Positions 18,402 to 27,952 are shown, counted from the stretch's first letter. The stretch is 64,000 bases of DNA from Saccharothrix longispora (GCF_030852425.1 NZ_NSDM01000004.1:248001-312000); one strand, 5' to 3'. Program-made: numbers and translations. Notes: generated from the sequence alone by a model not told the origin.

Positions 18402-20027
18402 ATGTCACGTGCACGCTTAGTCCCCGCAGCACTCGCGGTCGCCGTCGTGGCGGCCGGCTGCGGCGCCGCCGAGGAGAGCCCGACGGGCTCGAACACCGAG
18501 GCCGGCATCACGATCTTCAACACCGAGCCGGAGAACCCGCTCGTGCCCGGCAACACCACCGAGGTGGGCGGCAGCCGGGCGCTCGACCCGATGTTCACCG
18601 GCCTGGTCGAGTACCGGTCCGAGGACGCGCAGCCCGCGAACGCGATGGCCGAGTCCATCGAGACGACGGACTCCAAGGTCTTCACCGTGAAGATCAAGCA
18701 GGGCTGGACGTTCCACGACGGCACGCCGGTCACCGCGAAGAGCTTCGTGGACGCCTGGAACTGGACCGCCTACGGCCCCAACGCCACCCAGGGCGCCAGC
18801 TTCTTCTCCCAGATCGAGGGCTACGGCGAGGTCCACCCGAAGGACCCGGACGGCGCGGACGGGCCGCAGGAGGCGCCCACGCCGACCGTCAAGGAGATGT
18901 CCGGGCTCAAGGTGGACGGCGACCACCAGTTCACCATCACCCTGTCCGAGCCGTTCTCCGTCTTCCCGGTGACCATCGGCTACGAGGTGTTCGCGCCGCT
19001 GCCCGAGGCGTTCTTCGAGGACCGGAAGGCGTTCGAGGCCAACCCGATCGGCAACGGCCCGTTCAAGTTCGTCTCCCGCACGGTCGGCACCGACATCAAG
19101 CTGACCCGCTACGACGACTACAAGGGCGACGACAAGCCGAAGTTCCGCGACCTGACGCTGAAGGTCTACCAGAGCCGCGAGTCGGCCTACGCGGACCTCG
19201 TGTCGAACAACCTGGACTTCATGGAGGAACTGCCGCCGAACGCCCTGGCCGGCAAGAAGTACGAGACGGACCTGGGCGACCGGGTCGTGCAGCGCGAGAC
19301 GCTGAACATGCAGACCATCGCGTTCCCGTTCTACCAGCCGCCCTACGACAACGTGGAGCTGCGGCGCGCGATCTCCATGGCCATCAACCGGGAGGAGATC
19401 ACGCAGCGGATCTTCGAGGGCACCCGGAAGCCGGCCGACGGCTGGGTGCACCCGCTGATGAAGGGCTACAAGCCCGGGCAGTGCGGCGACTACTGCGCGT
19501 TCGACGAGGCGAAGGCCAAGGAGGCGTTCGCGAAGTCCGGCTACACCGGGGAGATCGTCCTGCTGTCCAACACGGACGGCGGGCACCAGGAGTGGGCCGA
19601 GGCGGTGGCGAACAGCATCAAGAACACGCTCGGCGTGGAGGCGCGGTTCGTGCCGTCGACGAGCTTCGGCGAGTTCCGGCAGAAGGTCAACGCGCACGAG
19701 ATGACCGGCATGTACCGGGCGGGCTGGATCGCCGACTACCCGTCCATCGAGAACTGGCTGACGCCGCTCTACCGCACCGGCTCGTCCTCCAACGACGGGC
19801 TCTACAGCAACCCGGCGTTCGACGCGAAGCTCGCCGAGGCCGACAAGGCCCCCAGCGAGGAGGAGGCCATCGACCTCTACCTGGAGGCCGAGCGGATCAT
19901 GGCGCCGGACATGCCCGTCATCCCGCTGTGGACGCAGTTCACCGTCGGCGGCAAGTCCGACCGGCTGAAGGTCGCGAACCTCGACCCGTTCCGCGCCCTC
20001 GACCTCGAATCCGTGGAAGTGGCGTAG
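18402..20027 (+). CDS. peptide ABC transporter substrate-binding lipoprotein (SBP_bac_5)
   Basis: The extracytoplasmic binding component of a di/oligopeptide (DppA/OppA family) importer, 541 residues. It has a signal peptide with lipobox VAAGC (Cys about residue 23) and a mature SBP_bac_5 domain. Recognisable are the family segment TWTFHDGTPVTAKSFVDAWN (visible as WTFHDGTPVTA), IGNGPFKFVSR, VELRRAISMAINREEI and a C-terminal MPVIPLWTQF. It heads a five-gene operon with two permeases and two ATPases. A TTLS-type or nickel-specific motif is not evident, so peptide import is the best guess. Confidence 0.94.
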   Translation: MSRARLVPAALAVAVVAAGCGAAEESPTGSNTEAGITIFNTEPENPLVPGNTTEVGGSRALDPMFTGLVEYRSEDAQPANAMAESIETTDSKVFTVKIKQGWTFHDGTPVTAKSFVDAWNWTAYGPNATQGASFFSQIEGYGEVHPKDPDGADGPQEAPTPTVKEMSGLKVDGDHQFTITLSEPFSVFPVTIGYEVFAPLPEAFFEDRKAFEANPIGNGPFKFVSRTVGTDIKLTRYDDYKGDDKPKFRDLTLKVYQSRESAYADLVSNNLDFMEELPPNALAGKKYETDLGDRVVQRETLNMQTIAFPFYQPPYDNVELRRAISMAINREEITQRIFEGTRKPADGWVHPLMKGYKPGQCGDYCAFDEAKAKEAFAKSGYTGEIVLLSNTDGGHQEWAEAVANSIKNTLGVEARFVPSTSFGEFRQKVNAHEMTGMYRAGWIADYPSIENWLTPLYRTGSSSNDGLYSNPAFDAKLAEADKAPSEEEAIDLYLEAERIMAPDMPVIPLWTQFTVGGKSDRLKVANLDPFRALDLESVEVA

Positions 20028-20103
20028 CGCTCGGTGTGATCGGGCCGGTCCGCCGCCCCCCGCGGGGTGGCGGCGGACCGGCCCCCGGCGGTGGGAGGCT
20101 CCG

Positions 20104-21027
20104 TTGGGGCGCTACGTGCTGCGCAGGCTGCTCCAGATGGTCCCGGTGTTCCTCGGGACGACGTTCCTGATCTACGTGATGGTGTGGGCGGTCCCCGGCG
20201 ACCCGTTCGAGGGCAAGTGCGGCGAGCGCGACTGCCCCGAGTCGTACGTGTCGGCGATGCGGGACCGGTTCAACCTCGACGACCCGCTGCTCGTGCAGTA
20301 CGGCAAGTACCTGCTGAACCTGCTCCAGGGCGACTTCGGGCTCACCTCGTCGGGTCTCCAGGTCGCCGACCGGATCGCGGCCACGTTCCCCGTCACGCTC
20401 AAGCTCGCCCTGGTGGCGCTGGTGGTCGAGGCCGTCATCGGCATCACCGCCGGCGTGGTCTCCGGCCTGCGCAACCGCGGCTTCCTGGACAGCCTCGTGC
20501 TGGTGTCGACGCTGTTCCTGATCTCCATCCCGGTGTTCGTCACCGGGTACGTGGTGCAGCTCGTGTTCGGCCTCCAGCTCGGCTGGATCTCGCCGACCGT
20601 GACGTCGCCGACGGTCGGCAACCTGATCGTGCCCGGCTTCGTGCTGGCGTCGCTGTCCATGGCGTACGTGGCGCGGCTGTCGCGGGCGAGCATCTCGGAG
20701 AACCGGCGCGCGGACTACGTGCGCACGGCGCTGGCCAAGGGACTGCCGCCGCGCCGGGTGGTGGGCGTGCACCTGCTGCGCAACTCGCTGATCCCGGTGA
20801 TCACGTTCCTGGGCACGGACCTGGGCGCGTTCCTCGGCGGCGCGATCGTCACCGAGGGAATCTTCAACGTGCCCGGCGTCGGCGGCCTGGTGTTCCGGTC
20901 GATCCTCACCAAGGACGGCGCGATGGTGACCGGCGTGGTGACCGTCCTGGTGCTCGTGTACCTGCTGATGACGCTGCTGGTGGACCTCCTCTACGCCGTC
21001 CTGGACCCGAGGATTCGCTATGACTGA
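20104..21027 (+). CDS. peptide ABC transporter permease, DppB family
   Basis: Inner-membrane permease of 307 residues with about six transmembrane segments, starting LRRLLQMVPVFLGTTFLIYV, the usual first helix of DppB/OppB proteins. The coupling loop that contacts the ATPases is visible as DYVRTALAKGLPPRRVV (EAA motif). The start is TTG at 20104, with GGGAGG 6 bases upstream. The gene follows the binding protein by 76 bases and overlaps the next permease by 8 bases, so the subunits are translationally linked. Confidence 0.94.
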   Translation: MGRYVLRRLLQMVPVFLGTTFLIYVMVWAVPGDPFEGKCGERDCPESYVSAMRDRFNLDDPLLVQYGKYLLNLLQGDFGLTSSGLQVADRIAATFPVTLKLALVALVVEAVIGITAGVVSGLRNRGFLDSLVLVSTLFLISIPVFVTGYVVQLVFGLQLGWISPTVTSPTVGNLIVPGFVLASLSMAYVARLSRASISENRRADYVRTALAKGLPPRRVVGVHLLRNSLIPVITFLGTDLGAFLGGAIVTEGIFNVPGVGGLVFRSILTKDGAMVTGVVTVLVLVYLLMTLLVDLLYAVLDPRIRYD

Positions 21028-21919
21028 GCAGATCGCCTCACTGGTCGAGGAACGCCCGCGCGGGCTGTTCGGCGACGCCTGGCACACCCTGCGCCACCGC
21101 GCGCTGTTCTGGGTGGCCGTGTCGATCATCCTGCTGGTCGTGCTGATGGCCGTGTTCCCGGGGCTGTTCGCGTCCGGCGACCCGAACCTGGCGCAGCTGT
21201 CCCGCTCGCGCGGCGCGCCGTCGTCGGAGGCGTGGTTCGGCTACGACAACCAGGGCTACGACATCTACACGCGGGTCGTGCACGGCGCGCGGGCGTCCAT
21301 CGTGGTCGGTCTGCTGTCCACGGTGGGCGTCGTGCTGGTCGGCGCGTCGATCGGCATGCTGGCCGGGTTCTACGGCGGCTGGCTCGACGCGGTGGTGTCG
21401 CGGATCGCCGACGTCTTCGTGGGCGTGCCGTTCGTGCTCGGCGCGATCGTCATCCTCACCACCCTCAACGCGGGCGGTGACGCCGGGCCGGTGCGGATCG
21501 TCGCGCAGGTCGTGCTGTCGATCTCGGCGCTGTCCTGGCCGGTGGCCATGCGGATCATGCGGTCCACCGCCATCGCCGCCAAGCAGCAGGACTACGTGAA
21601 GGCGGCGCGGGCGCTGGGCGCGCCGTCGTCCCGGATCATCGCCAAGCACATGCTGCCCAACTGCGTCGCGCCCGTGCTCGTGTACTCCACGATCGCGCTG
21701 GGCGCGTTCATCGGGGCCGAGGCGACCCTGTCCTACCTGGGCATCGGGTTGCGGCAACCCGTCGTGTCGTGGGGTGTGATGATCAACAGCGCCAAGGACT
21801 ACCTGCGGGTGGCGCCGCACGCCCTGCTGTTCCCGGCCGGGTTCCTGACCGCGACCGTGCTGGCGTTCGTGATGCTGGGCGACGCCGTGCGCGAAGCCCT
21901 CGACCCCAAGTTGCGGTGA
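21020..21919 (+). CDS. peptide ABC transporter permease, DppC family
   Basis: Second permease subunit, 299 residues with about six membrane helices. It has the DppC/OppC N-terminal extension, a first helix (FWVAVSIILLVVLMAVFPGL), the GYDNQGYDIYTRVVHGAR segment typical of this family, and the EAA loop DYVKAARALGAPSSRIIAKHMLPN. ATG 21020 lies inside the end of the preceding gene. It pairs with the DppB-like subunit to form the channel. Confidence 0.94.
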   Translation: MTEQIASLVEERPRGLFGDAWHTLRHRALFWVAVSIILLVVLMAVFPGLFASGDPNLAQLSRSRGAPSSEAWFGYDNQGYDIYTRVVHGARASIVVGLLSTVGVVLVGASIGMLAGFYGGWLDAVVSRIADVFVGVPFVLGAIVILTTLNAGGDAGPVRIVAQVVLSISALSWPVAMRIMRSTAIAAKQQDYVKAARALGAPSSRIIAKHMLPNCVAPVLVYSTIALGAFIGAEATLSYLGIGLRQPVVSWGVMINSAKDYLRVAPHALLFPAGFLTATVLAFVMLGDAVREALDPKLR

Positions 21920-21927
21920 GGTGGGCT

Positions 21928-22914
21928 GTGCTGGAAGTCGAAGACCTGCACGTGGAGTTCCGCACCCGCGACGGCGTGGCGCGGGTCCTCAACGGCGTGA
22001 CCTACCGCGTGCACGCGGGCGAGACGCTGGCCGTGCTCGGCGAGTCCGGGTCCGGCAAGAGCGTCACCGCGCAGGCCGTCATGGGCATCCTGGACACGCC
22101 GCCCGCGTTCGTCACCCGCGGTTCCGTGCGGTTCCACGGCGAGGAGCTGCTGACCGCCTCGCCGGAGCGGCGGCGCGCGGTGCGGGCCTCCGGCGTGGCG
22201 ATGATCTTCCAGGACGCGCTGTCCGCGCTGAACCCGGTGTTCACCGTGGGGTTCCAGATCGAGGAGCAGCTGCGGCTGCGGCGCGGGATGACCCGCAAGG
22301 AGGCGCGGGCGCGGGCGGTCGAGCTGCTGGACCTGGTGCGCATCCCGTCGGCGAAGCAGCGGGTGCGCGAGTACCCGCACCAGTTCTCCGGCGGCATGCG
22401 GCAGCGGGCGATGATCGCGATGGCGCTCGCCCTCGACCCCGAGGTGCTGATCGCCGACGAGCCGACGACGGCGCTGGACGTGACCGTGCAGGCGCAGATC
22501 ATGGACCTGCTGCGGGAGATCCAGCGCGAGCGGTCGATGGGGCTGGTGCTGATCACGCACGACCTGGGCGTGGTCGCGGAGGTCGCCGACCGGATCGCGG
22601 TGATGTACGCGGGGCGGATCGTGGAGGAGGCCGACGCGGTGTCGCTGTTCCGCTCGCCCGGCCACCCGTACACGGCGGCGCTGATGCGGTCGCTGCCGAG
22701 GCTGGACTCGTCGAAGCACTCGGCGCTGGAGACCATCCGAGGGCTGCCGCCGAGCCTGCTGCGCATCCCGCCGGGGTGCCCGTTCCACCCGCGCTGCCCG
22801 CGCGCCGAGGCCGTGTGCGCGGTGGACGTGCCCGCGTTCGTGCCGCTGGGGTCGGTGCCCGGCGTCGGGCGGGGCAGTGCGTGCCACTTCGCGGAGGAGG
22901 TCGTCCGTGGCTGA
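21928..22914 (+). CDS. peptide ABC transporter ATP-binding protein, DppD family
   Basis: ATPase subunit of 328 residues. It shows Walker A GESGSGKS, the ABC signature FSGGMRQR, Walker B VLIADEPT and the switch His in LITHDLG. The C-terminal oligopeptide-transporter extension has clustered Cys ([15 protein letters not shown]), which in this family can bind an iron-sulfur cluster. The start is taken as GTG 21928, 9 bases after the permease stop. The stop overlaps the start of the second ATPase. It acts as a heterodimer with the next gene product. Confidence 0.93.
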   Translation: MLEVEDLHVEFRTRDGVARVLNGVTYRVHAGETLAVLGESGSGKSVTAQAVMGILDTPPAFVTRGSVRFHGEELLTASPERRRAVRASGVAMIFQDALSALNPVFTVGFQIEEQLRLRRGMTRKEARARAVELLDLVRIPSAKQRVREYPHQFSGGMRQRAMIAMALALDPEVLIADEPTTALDVTVQAQIMDLLREIQRERSMGLVLITHDLGVVAEVADRIAVMYAGRIVEEADAVSLFRSPGHPYTAALMRSLPRLDSSKHSALETIRGLPPSLLRIPPGCPFHPRCPRAEAVCAVDVPAFVPLGSVPGVGRGSACHFAEEVVRG

Positions 22915-23902
22915 GCTGCTGGAGGTCAGGGACCTGGTCAAGCACTTCCCGGTGACGCGCGGGGTGCTGTTCCGGCGGACGGTCGGGCGCGTGCGGGCCG
23001 TGGACGGCGTGTCGTTCTCGCTGCGGGCGGGGGAGACCCTGGGCGTGGTGGGCGAGTCGGGGTGCGGCAAGTCGACGCTCGCGCAGGTGCTGATGCGCCT
23101 GGAGCCGCCCACGTCCGGGACGGCGCTGTTCGAGGGCGCGCCGGTGTTCCCGCTGCGCGGTCCGGCCCTGAAGGCGTGGCGGCGCGACATGCAGATCGTG
23201 CTCCAGGACCCGTACACGTCGCTGAACCCGAGGATGACGGTCGGCGACATCGTCGGCGAGCCGTTCGACATCCACCCCGAGGTGGCGCCGCGCGGGTCGC
23301 GGGCCGGGCGGGTGCGCGAGCTGCTCGACGTGGTGGGCCTGAACCCGGAGCACCTCAACCGCTACCCGCACCAGTTCTCCGGCGGCCAGCGGCAGCGCAT
23401 CGGCATCGCGCGGGCGCTGGCGCTGCGCCCGAAGGTGATCGTGTGCGACGAGCCGGTGTCCGCGCTGGACGTGTCCATCCAGGCGCAGGTGATGAACCTG
23501 CTGGCGTCGTTGCAGGCCGAGTTCGGGCTGTCCTACGTGTTCATCGCGCACGACCTGTCCGTGGTGCGGCACCTGTCCGACCGCGTGGCCGTGATGTACC
23601 TCGGGAAGATCGTGGAGATCGGCACCGAGCGGGAGATCTACGAGCACCCCACGCACCCGTACACGCAGGCGCTGCTGTCGGCCGTGCCGGTGCCGGACCC
23701 GTCGCTGCGCGGGCGGCGGGACGTGATCAGGCTGACCGGCGACGTGCCGTCCCCGATCGACCCGCCGTCGGGCTGCCGGTTCCGCACGCGGTGCTGGAAG
23801 GCGCGGGACGTGTGCGCGGCGGAGGAGCCGGCGCTGATCACCCGGGTCGGCGACCACCCGAGCGCGTGCCACTTCGCCGAGGAACGCCACGTGGTGCCGT
23901 GA
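22907..23902 (+). CDS. peptide ABC transporter ATP-binding protein, DppF family
   Basis: Second ATPase, 331 residues, with Walker [10 protein letters not shown], signature [15 protein letters not shown], Walker [13 protein letters not shown] and switch His in IAHDLSVV. The DppF/OppF C-terminal extension with [15 protein letters not shown] is present. GTG 22907 overlaps the DppD stop by 8 bases. A GC-rich hairpin 12 bases after its stop probably ends the operon. Confidence 0.93.
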   Translation: MAELLEVRDLVKHFPVTRGVLFRRTVGRVRAVDGVSFSLRAGETLGVVGESGCGKSTLAQVLMRLEPPTSGTALFEGAPVFPLRGPALKAWRRDMQIVLQDPYTSLNPRMTVGDIVGEPFDIHPEVAPRGSRAGRVRELLDVVGLNPEHLNRYPHQFSGGQRQRIGIARALALRPKVIVCDEPVSALDVSIQAQVMNLLASLQAEFGLSYVFIAHDLSVVRHLSDRVAVMYLGKIVEIGTEREIYEHPTHPYTQALLSAVPVPDPSLRGRRDVIRLTGDVPSPIDPPSGCRFRTRCWKARDVCAAEEPALITRVGDHPSACHFAEERHVVP

Positions 23903-23913
23903 CGCGGCGCGGC

Positions 23914-23943
23914 GCGGGCCGACCCCTCGGGAGGTCGGCCCGC
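23914..23943 (+). terminator. hairpin after the peptide ABC operon
   Basis: GCGGGCCGACC and GGTCGGCCCGC form a perfect 11-bp stem with an 8-nt loop. There is no T tract, as is common in high-GC actinobacteria. It lies between the converging DppF and lectin genes and may serve both. Confidence 0.7.
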
Positions 23944-23957
23944 ACCCGTCGGCCGGA

Positions 23958-24512
23958 TCAGATGAAGAAGAGCCAGTACTGGTCGGCGAGGTCGGTACAG
24001 GTGTACTGGAAGGCGCCTGCCCCGTTGGCGCCGCCCTGCACCACCAGGCACTTCCCGCTGTTGACGTTGCGCAGCTGGACGTAGCCACCGCCCTTGTTGA
24101 CGGCTGTCCAGTACTGGTCGGCGAGGTTGGCGCAGGTGTACTGGAAGGCGCCTGCCCCGTCGGCGCCGCCCTGCACCACCAGGCACTTGTTGCTGTTCAG
24201 GTTGCGCAGCTGGAAGGTGCCGCCGCCCTTGTCGTCGACCGCCCAGTACTGGTCGGCGAGGTAGGTGCAGGTGTACTGGAAGGCGCCTGCCCCGTTGGCG
24301 CCGCCCTGCACCACCAGGCACTTCCCGCTGTTGCCGTTGTACATGAACCACGGGCCGTCGGCGGTGGCCTCGGCCGGCGAGGCCACCGCCGACGCCGCGG
24401 ACGGGGTGGCCGGCGTGCCGTCGGCGGGCGCGGCCGTGGCGGTCGAGGACGTGGCGACGAGCGCCAGGACGCTGAGCAGGGTGAGAACTAAACTGGCGAA
24501 GAGCTTGCGCAT
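23958..24512 (-). CDS. secreted ricin-type beta-trefoil lectin domain protein
   Basis: A 184-residue secreted carbohydrate-binding-type protein with a signal peptide (MRKLFASLVLTLLSVLALVA, then an Ala/Thr-rich cleavage region) and a short linker. It is almost entirely one beta-trefoil built from three 45-residue repeats, each with GKCLVVQGGA, AGAFQYTC and the ricin QxW motif as LADQYW. There is no attached enzyme domain, unlike most actinobacterial ricin-lectin proteins. GAGGGGGA lies before ATG 24512. It is divergent from the EspR-like regulator at 24640, and the intergenic region has a long-spaced inverted repeat and a CRP-like site. Ligand unknown. Confidence 0.9.
   Translation of the reverse strand: MRKLFASLVLTLLSVLALVATSSTATAAPADGTPATPSAASAVASPAEATADGPWFMYNGNSGKCLVVQGGANGAGAFQYTCTYLADQYWAVDDKGGGTFQLRNLNSNKCLVVQGGADGAGAFQYTCANLADQYWTAVNKGGGYVQLRNVNSGKCLVVQGGANGAGAFQYTCTDLADQYWLFFI
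23974..24378 (-). repeat. three 135-bp tandem repeats in the lectin gene
   Basis: The CAGTACTGGTCGGCGAGG block recurs at 23974, 24109 and 24244, an exact 135-bp (45-codon) period. The first ~90 bp of each unit are nearly identical at the DNA level. Beta-trefoil repeats normally diverge strongly, so this points to recent duplication or gene conversion within the gene. Confidence 0.88.
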
Positions 24513-24540
24513 GACTTCCCCCTCGTATCGGAGTGAGCAC

Positions 24541-24611
24541 ACTCAACGTAGCGAAGGTGCAGCTCAAGACGTTGAGTAAAGTTTAATGAACAAGATGTGA
24601 TCTGTGTCACG
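24541..24611. promoter_or_regulatory. divergent regulatory region: long inverted repeat and CRP-like site
   Basis: ACTCAACGT (24541-24549) and ACGTTGAGT (24569-24577) form a perfect 9-bp inverted repeat with a 19-bp spacer. TGTGA-N6-TCACG (24596-24611) fits the actinobacterial CRP/Cmr consensus. The stretch is unusually AT-rich for this genome (TAAAGTTTAATGAACAAG). It lies between the divergent lectin and EspR-like genes. Binding by the regulator and by a CRP-family protein is inference. Confidence 0.5.
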
Positions 24612-24639
24612 TGCTGTTGGGGTACGACGAGGAGGTCCT

Positions 24640-25101
24640 GTGCCACCTTCGGGAGCGCGGCGCACCCTGGCGCAGGCGCTGAGCAGGTTGATCGACGAGA
24701 AGGCGAAGTGCGACGGCGAGGCGTCCGTCGCGGACCAGGTGATCGGCGAGGCCATCGGCAAGTCGCGGACGACGGTGTGGAAGCTGCGGACCGGGCAGGA
24801 GGTCAACCCGAAGGTCGAGACGCTGGAGGCCCTGGCCCGTTACTTCGGCGTCCGGGTCGCCTACTTCCTCGACGAGGACGACGTCGCCGACGACCAACTC
24901 GCCGCCCTCGCCGCCGCCCGGCGGCTCCGGGAGGCGGGGGAGAAGTACGGCGTGCCGGACGTCAACGCCCGCCTGGCCGGCCTCTCGCCGGTGGCCCTGG
25001 CCGCGGTCGCCCGGCTCATCGAGCGACTCGGCGACCCCGAGCGGTCGGGTGACCCCGGGCGGTCCGGCCCCGAGGGGCAGGTTTCGTCCGACGTGGACTG
25101 A
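24640..25101 (+). CDS. XRE-family regulator, EspR-like
   Basis: A 153-residue DNA-binding protein. Residues about 5-75 form an extended XRE-type helix-turn-helix (IGEAIGKSRTTVWKLRTGQE, VNPKVETLEALARYFGV) followed by VAYFLDED. This matches the layout of mycobacterial EspR, where the same YF-D/E segment follows the HTH. The C-terminal helices (LAALAAARRLREAGEKYGV, LAAVARLIERLGD) would be a dimerisation domain. GTG 24640 is preceded by GAGGAGG with good spacing. It is divergent from the secreted lectin, its most likely nearby target. EspR controls secretion and cell-wall genes in mycobacteria; the role here is not known. Confidence 0.85.
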   Translation: MPPSGARRTLAQALSRLIDEKAKCDGEASVADQVIGEAIGKSRTTVWKLRTGQEVNPKVETLEALARYFGVRVAYFLDEDDVADDQLAALAAARRLREAGEKYGVPDVNARLAGLSPVALAAVARLIERLGDPERSGDPGRSGPEGQVSSDVD

Positions 25102-25104
25102 CGC

Positions 25105-25142
25105 GTCCCGGCGCGGTGGTGACGCGACCACCGCGCCGGGAC
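25105..25142. terminator. bidirectional hairpin between EspR-like gene and S10-like peptidase
   Basis: A perfect 16-bp inverted repeat (GTCCCGGCGCGGTGGT with its complement) and a 6-nt loop, placed between two converging genes. Suitable to end transcription from both sides. Confidence 0.75.
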
Positions 25143-25146
25143 GGGA

Positions 25147-26631
25147 TCAGCGGTTCGAGGCGGACTGGACGAAGGCGGCCAGGTCCTTCGACTGCTGCAC
25201 GCGGCTGGGCTCGTGGACGTACATCATGTGCCCGGCGGGGTAGTAGGCGTGCTCGATGTTGGCGTGCAGCGCGGCGGGGACGCGGAGGTGCGCCACCACG
25301 TGCTCGGCCGCGTAGTACGGGGTCGCGCCGTCGAGGTGCCCGTAGGCGATGTGGACCTTCAGGTGCGGGTTGGCGCGCATCGCCGCCGCCAGCTTGTCGG
25401 CCACCGTGACGTGCTTGCCCTCGAACTCCTTGTACGACCACGGACGCACGTTGCCGGTCAGGATCTCGTACGGCAGGTCGTTCTCGTACCCCAGCTCGGC
25501 GCGCACGTAGTGGTTCAGCGCCGCCGTGTACGGCCCGAGGATCGCCGAGTACGACGGGTCCTGGCTGAAGTGCTCGCGGCCGTAGTCGTCCTCCGGGCCG
25601 GTGAAGCGCGAGTCCAGCCGGCCGACGACCTGGCGCCGGTCGCGCAGCAGCTCGGTGAAGAACCGGACGTGCTCGATCCGCAGGTCCACGCGGTCCACGT
25701 AGTCGACCGACAGGCCGGTGAGGGACGCGAGCCTGGTCACGGTGGCCTCGCGCTCCTCGGCGGTCAGCCGGTTGCCGCGCGCCAGCGCCCACGGGTAGTC
25801 GCGGGAGGCGAAGTCCTCGGCGTCGGCCAGCACCTCCTCCAGCGGGCGGTCGCCGTGCAGGCCGTGGTAGTGCGCGATCGCCGCGTACGTGGGCAGGAAC
25901 AGGGTGTGCGGCAGGTCGTTGCCCTCGCTGAAGTCCAGCGTGGTGAAGTCCAGGACGGACGAGATGAGCATCAGCCCGTTGAGGTACATGCCGTAGCGGG
26001 TCTGGAGGTAGTCGGCGAGCCCGGCGGCGCGGGTCGTGCCGTACGACTCGCCCGCGAGGAACTTCGGCGACATCCACCGGCCGTTGCGCGACGTCCACAG
26101 GCGGACCACCTCGCCGACGGACTCCAGGTCGCCCTGGAAGCCGTGGTACTGGCCCGGCTTCTCGCCCTTCACGGCCCGCGAGTAGCCGGTGGACACCGGG
26201 TCGATGAACACCAGGTCGCTGTGCGCGAGGAGCGTCTCGGCGTTGTCGACCAGGTCGTACGGCGGGGGCGCCAGGTCGCCCACGTCACCGGAGACCACCC
26301 GGCGCGGCCCGAGCAGGCCCAGGTGGAGCCACACGCTGGAGGACCCGGGGCCGCCGTTGAACGCGAACGTCACCGGCCGCCGCGCGGGGTCGGCGCCGTC
26401 CAGGGTGTACGCGGTGACGAAGACCTCGGCCTTCGGCTGGTGCCCGTCGAACGTGCCCTCGGTCAGCACCTCCTGGCGCAGCACCACCCGACCGGTGGTC
26501 GTGGTGTAGTTCAGCTTGCGCCGCTTGACGGTGATGCTGTGCCGGGTGGTGACCAGGTCGTCGGTGGGGAGGTCCTGCGCGGAGTCCTTCCCGGCGTCCT
26601 CGGGCTGCTCGTCGGTGGTCTTGTCCGTCAT
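25147..26631 (-). CDS. serine carboxypeptidase-like (S10 family) protein
   Basis: A 494-residue alpha/beta-hydrolase of the S10 carboxypeptidase family. The catalytic Ser is in [15 protein letters not shown], the Asp in [13 protein letters not shown] and the His in [15 protein letters not shown]. The N-terminal oxyanion region reads [18 protein letters not shown], close to the WNGGPGCSS motif of the family. No signal peptide is seen; the N-terminus is acidic (about 25 residues), so a cytoplasmic location is likely, unlike classical secreted S10 enzymes. Start ATG 26631. Divergent from the UDG gene, 30 bases apart. Substrate unknown. Confidence 0.92.
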   Translation of the reverse strand: MTDKTTDEQPEDAGKDSAQDLPTDDLVTTRHSITVKRRKLNYTTTTGRVVLRQEVLTEGTFDGHQPKAEVFVTAYTLDGADPARRPVTFAFNGGPGSSSVWLHLGLLGPRRVVSGDVGDLAPPPYDLVDNAETLLAHSDLVFIDPVSTGYSRAVKGEKPGQYHGFQGDLESVGEVVRLWTSRNGRWMSPKFLAGESYGTTRAAGLADYLQTRYGMYLNGLMLISSVLDFTTLDFSEGNDLPHTLFLPTYAAIAHYHGLHGDRPLEEVLADAEDFASRDYPWALARGNRLTAEEREATVTRLASLTGLSVDYVDRVDLRIEHVRFFTELLRDRRQVVGRLDSRFTGPEDDYGREHFSQDPSYSAILGPYTAALNHYVRAELGYENDLPYEILTGNVRPWSYKEFEGKHVTVADKLAAAMRANPHLKVHIAYGHLDGATPYYAAEHVVAHLRVPAALHANIEHAYYPAGHMMYVHEPSRVQQSKDLAAFVQSASNR

Positions 26632-26661
26632 GGTCGAACTCTACGATCGGAGCCGAGGTCC

Positions 26662-27366
26662 GTGCTCGACCTTTCCGCCCTGGACGAACGCGTTACCAGT
26701 TGCCGCGCCTGCCCCCGCCTGGTGGCGTGGCGCGAGGAGGTCGCGCGGGTCAAGCGGGCCGCGTTCCGCGACCAGGTCTACTGGGGGCGGCCGGTGCCCG
26801 GGTTCGGCCCGGCGGACGCGCGGTTGGCGATCGTGGGCCTCGCCCCGGCCGCGCACGGCGCCAACCGCACGGGCCGCATGTTCACCGGCGACCGCTCGGG
26901 CGACTTCCTGTACGAGGCGATGCACGCCGTGGGCCTGGCCACCCAGCCGACCGCCACGCACCCCGGTGACGGCCTGGAGCTGATCGGCACCCGCATCACG
27001 GCCCCGGTCAAGTGCGCCCCGCCGGAGAACAAGCCGACCCCTGAGGAGCGCGACAACTGCCGTCCGTGGCTGGTCAGGGAGCTGGAGCTGCTGCGGCCGA
27101 CGCTGCGGGCGGTGCTCGTGCTCGGCGGGTTCGGCTGGCAGGCCCTGCTGCCGGTGCTGGCGTCGTGCTGGGCGGTCCCCCGCCCGCGCCCGGTGTTCGG
27201 CCACGGCGCGCACGTGGTGCTGGAGGCGCACGACGACGGCGAGCCGCTGCACCTGTTCGGCTGCTTCCACGTCAGCCAGCAGAACACCTTCACGGGTCGC
27301 CTGACCCAGTCGATGGCGCGCGACGTCCTGCGCGCCGCGAAAGAGGCGGCCGGAGTAGGTTCTTGA
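26662..27366 (+). CDS. uracil-DNA glycosylase, family 5 (UDGb-like)
   Basis: Excises uracil and other deaminated bases from DNA. The 234-residue product begins with CRACPRL and carries further Cys in [11 protein letters not shown] and RDNC, matching the 4Fe-4S cluster ligands of family 4/5 glycosylases. The motif-1 segment is [18 protein letters not shown], the AxxGxNR(T)G form typical of family 5 (UDGb), and the motif-2-like segment is [17 protein letters not shown] 26662 is the plausible start; the frame is open far upstream only as a shadow of the peptidase. Family 5 enzymes lack the polar residue in motif 1 and are common in high-GC actinobacteria, where cytosine deamination matters. Confidence 0.93.
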   Translation: MLDLSALDERVTSCRACPRLVAWREEVARVKRAAFRDQVYWGRPVPGFGPADARLAIVGLAPAAHGANRTGRMFTGDRSGDFLYEAMHAVGLATQPTATHPGDGLELIGTRITAPVKCAPPENKPTPEERDNCRPWLVRELELLRPTLRAVLVLGGFGWQALLPVLASCWAVPRPRPVFGHGAHVVLEAHDDGEPLHLFGCFHVSQQNTFTGRLTQSMARDVLRAAKEAAGVGS

Positions 27367-27454
27367 CCGAACCGGCGTGCGGTGAGTTGCCCGTTCTCAT
27401 ACTCGGTGATCGTTGACAGAGCGCCGTCCTGTTGGCAGGATTGGGAAATCGTAG

Positions 27455-27486
27455 AAGCCCCCCACGGGTGTACCCGTGGGGGGCTT
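27455..27486 (+). terminator. strong hairpin after the UDG gene
   Basis: AAGCCCCCCACGGGT and its exact complement form a 15-bp stem with a 2-nt nominal loop, followed by T-rich TTGCTGTTT. It lies 88 bases after the UDG stop and upstream of the small membrane protein gene. Either a terminator or a leader structure for the latter. Confidence 0.7.
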
Positions 27487-27522
27487 TGCTGTTTCAAGGG
27501 TTTTCACCATCGGAGGTTCGCT

Positions 27523-27780
27523 TTGTGGATGGCCGTCGCCACGTTCGCAGCAGCGCTGATGGGGCTGGCGGGGCACGCGCTCAGGCTCCGCTTCTTCCGC
27601 CACGTCTACGACAAGGGAGGACGAGAGGACCTGAGGGCCGCCGCCGACGCCGTGTGGAACTCCGGGTCAGCCGACTCCCGGACCGCTCAGGAAGCCGTCA
27701 CGCCGAACGCCGCTGAAGGGGTGCGGGCCTCTCTCGGCGAGGTGCTCGCCCCGGGGGACAGGGTCACCGAGGCGGCTTGA
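27523..27780 (+). CDS. small membrane protein, 85 aa
   Basis: Not recognised. One hydrophobic helix near the N-terminus (AVATFAAALMGLAGHALRL) is followed by a basic stretch and a polar Ala/Glu-rich tail. TTG 27523 is preferred because GGAGG lies 6 bases upstream; ATG 27529 is the alternative. GC bias is less extreme than in neighbouring genes. It follows a strong hairpin that could end upstream transcription. Coding status is moderately supported by the ribosome site and the membrane helix. Confidence 0.5.
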   Translation: MWMAVATFAAALMGLAGHALRLRFFRHVYDKGGREDLRAAADAVWNSGSADSRTAQEAVTPNAAEGVRASLGEVLAPGDRVTEAA

Positions 27781-27952
27781 CGGGTGGCGGGTGTGGAGGT
27801 GCTCGACTGCTTCGCGGGAGAAGGCGGAACACGTCCACGAACACGCGATCCCGCCGAGAACTCCGCGCCGCCAGGATCGCTGCCGGGATTCACTCGTAGG
27901 GGTTCTGCCGAATGCCGGGCGGGTGATGTGGGGCGCACGGCATCCTGGGACC

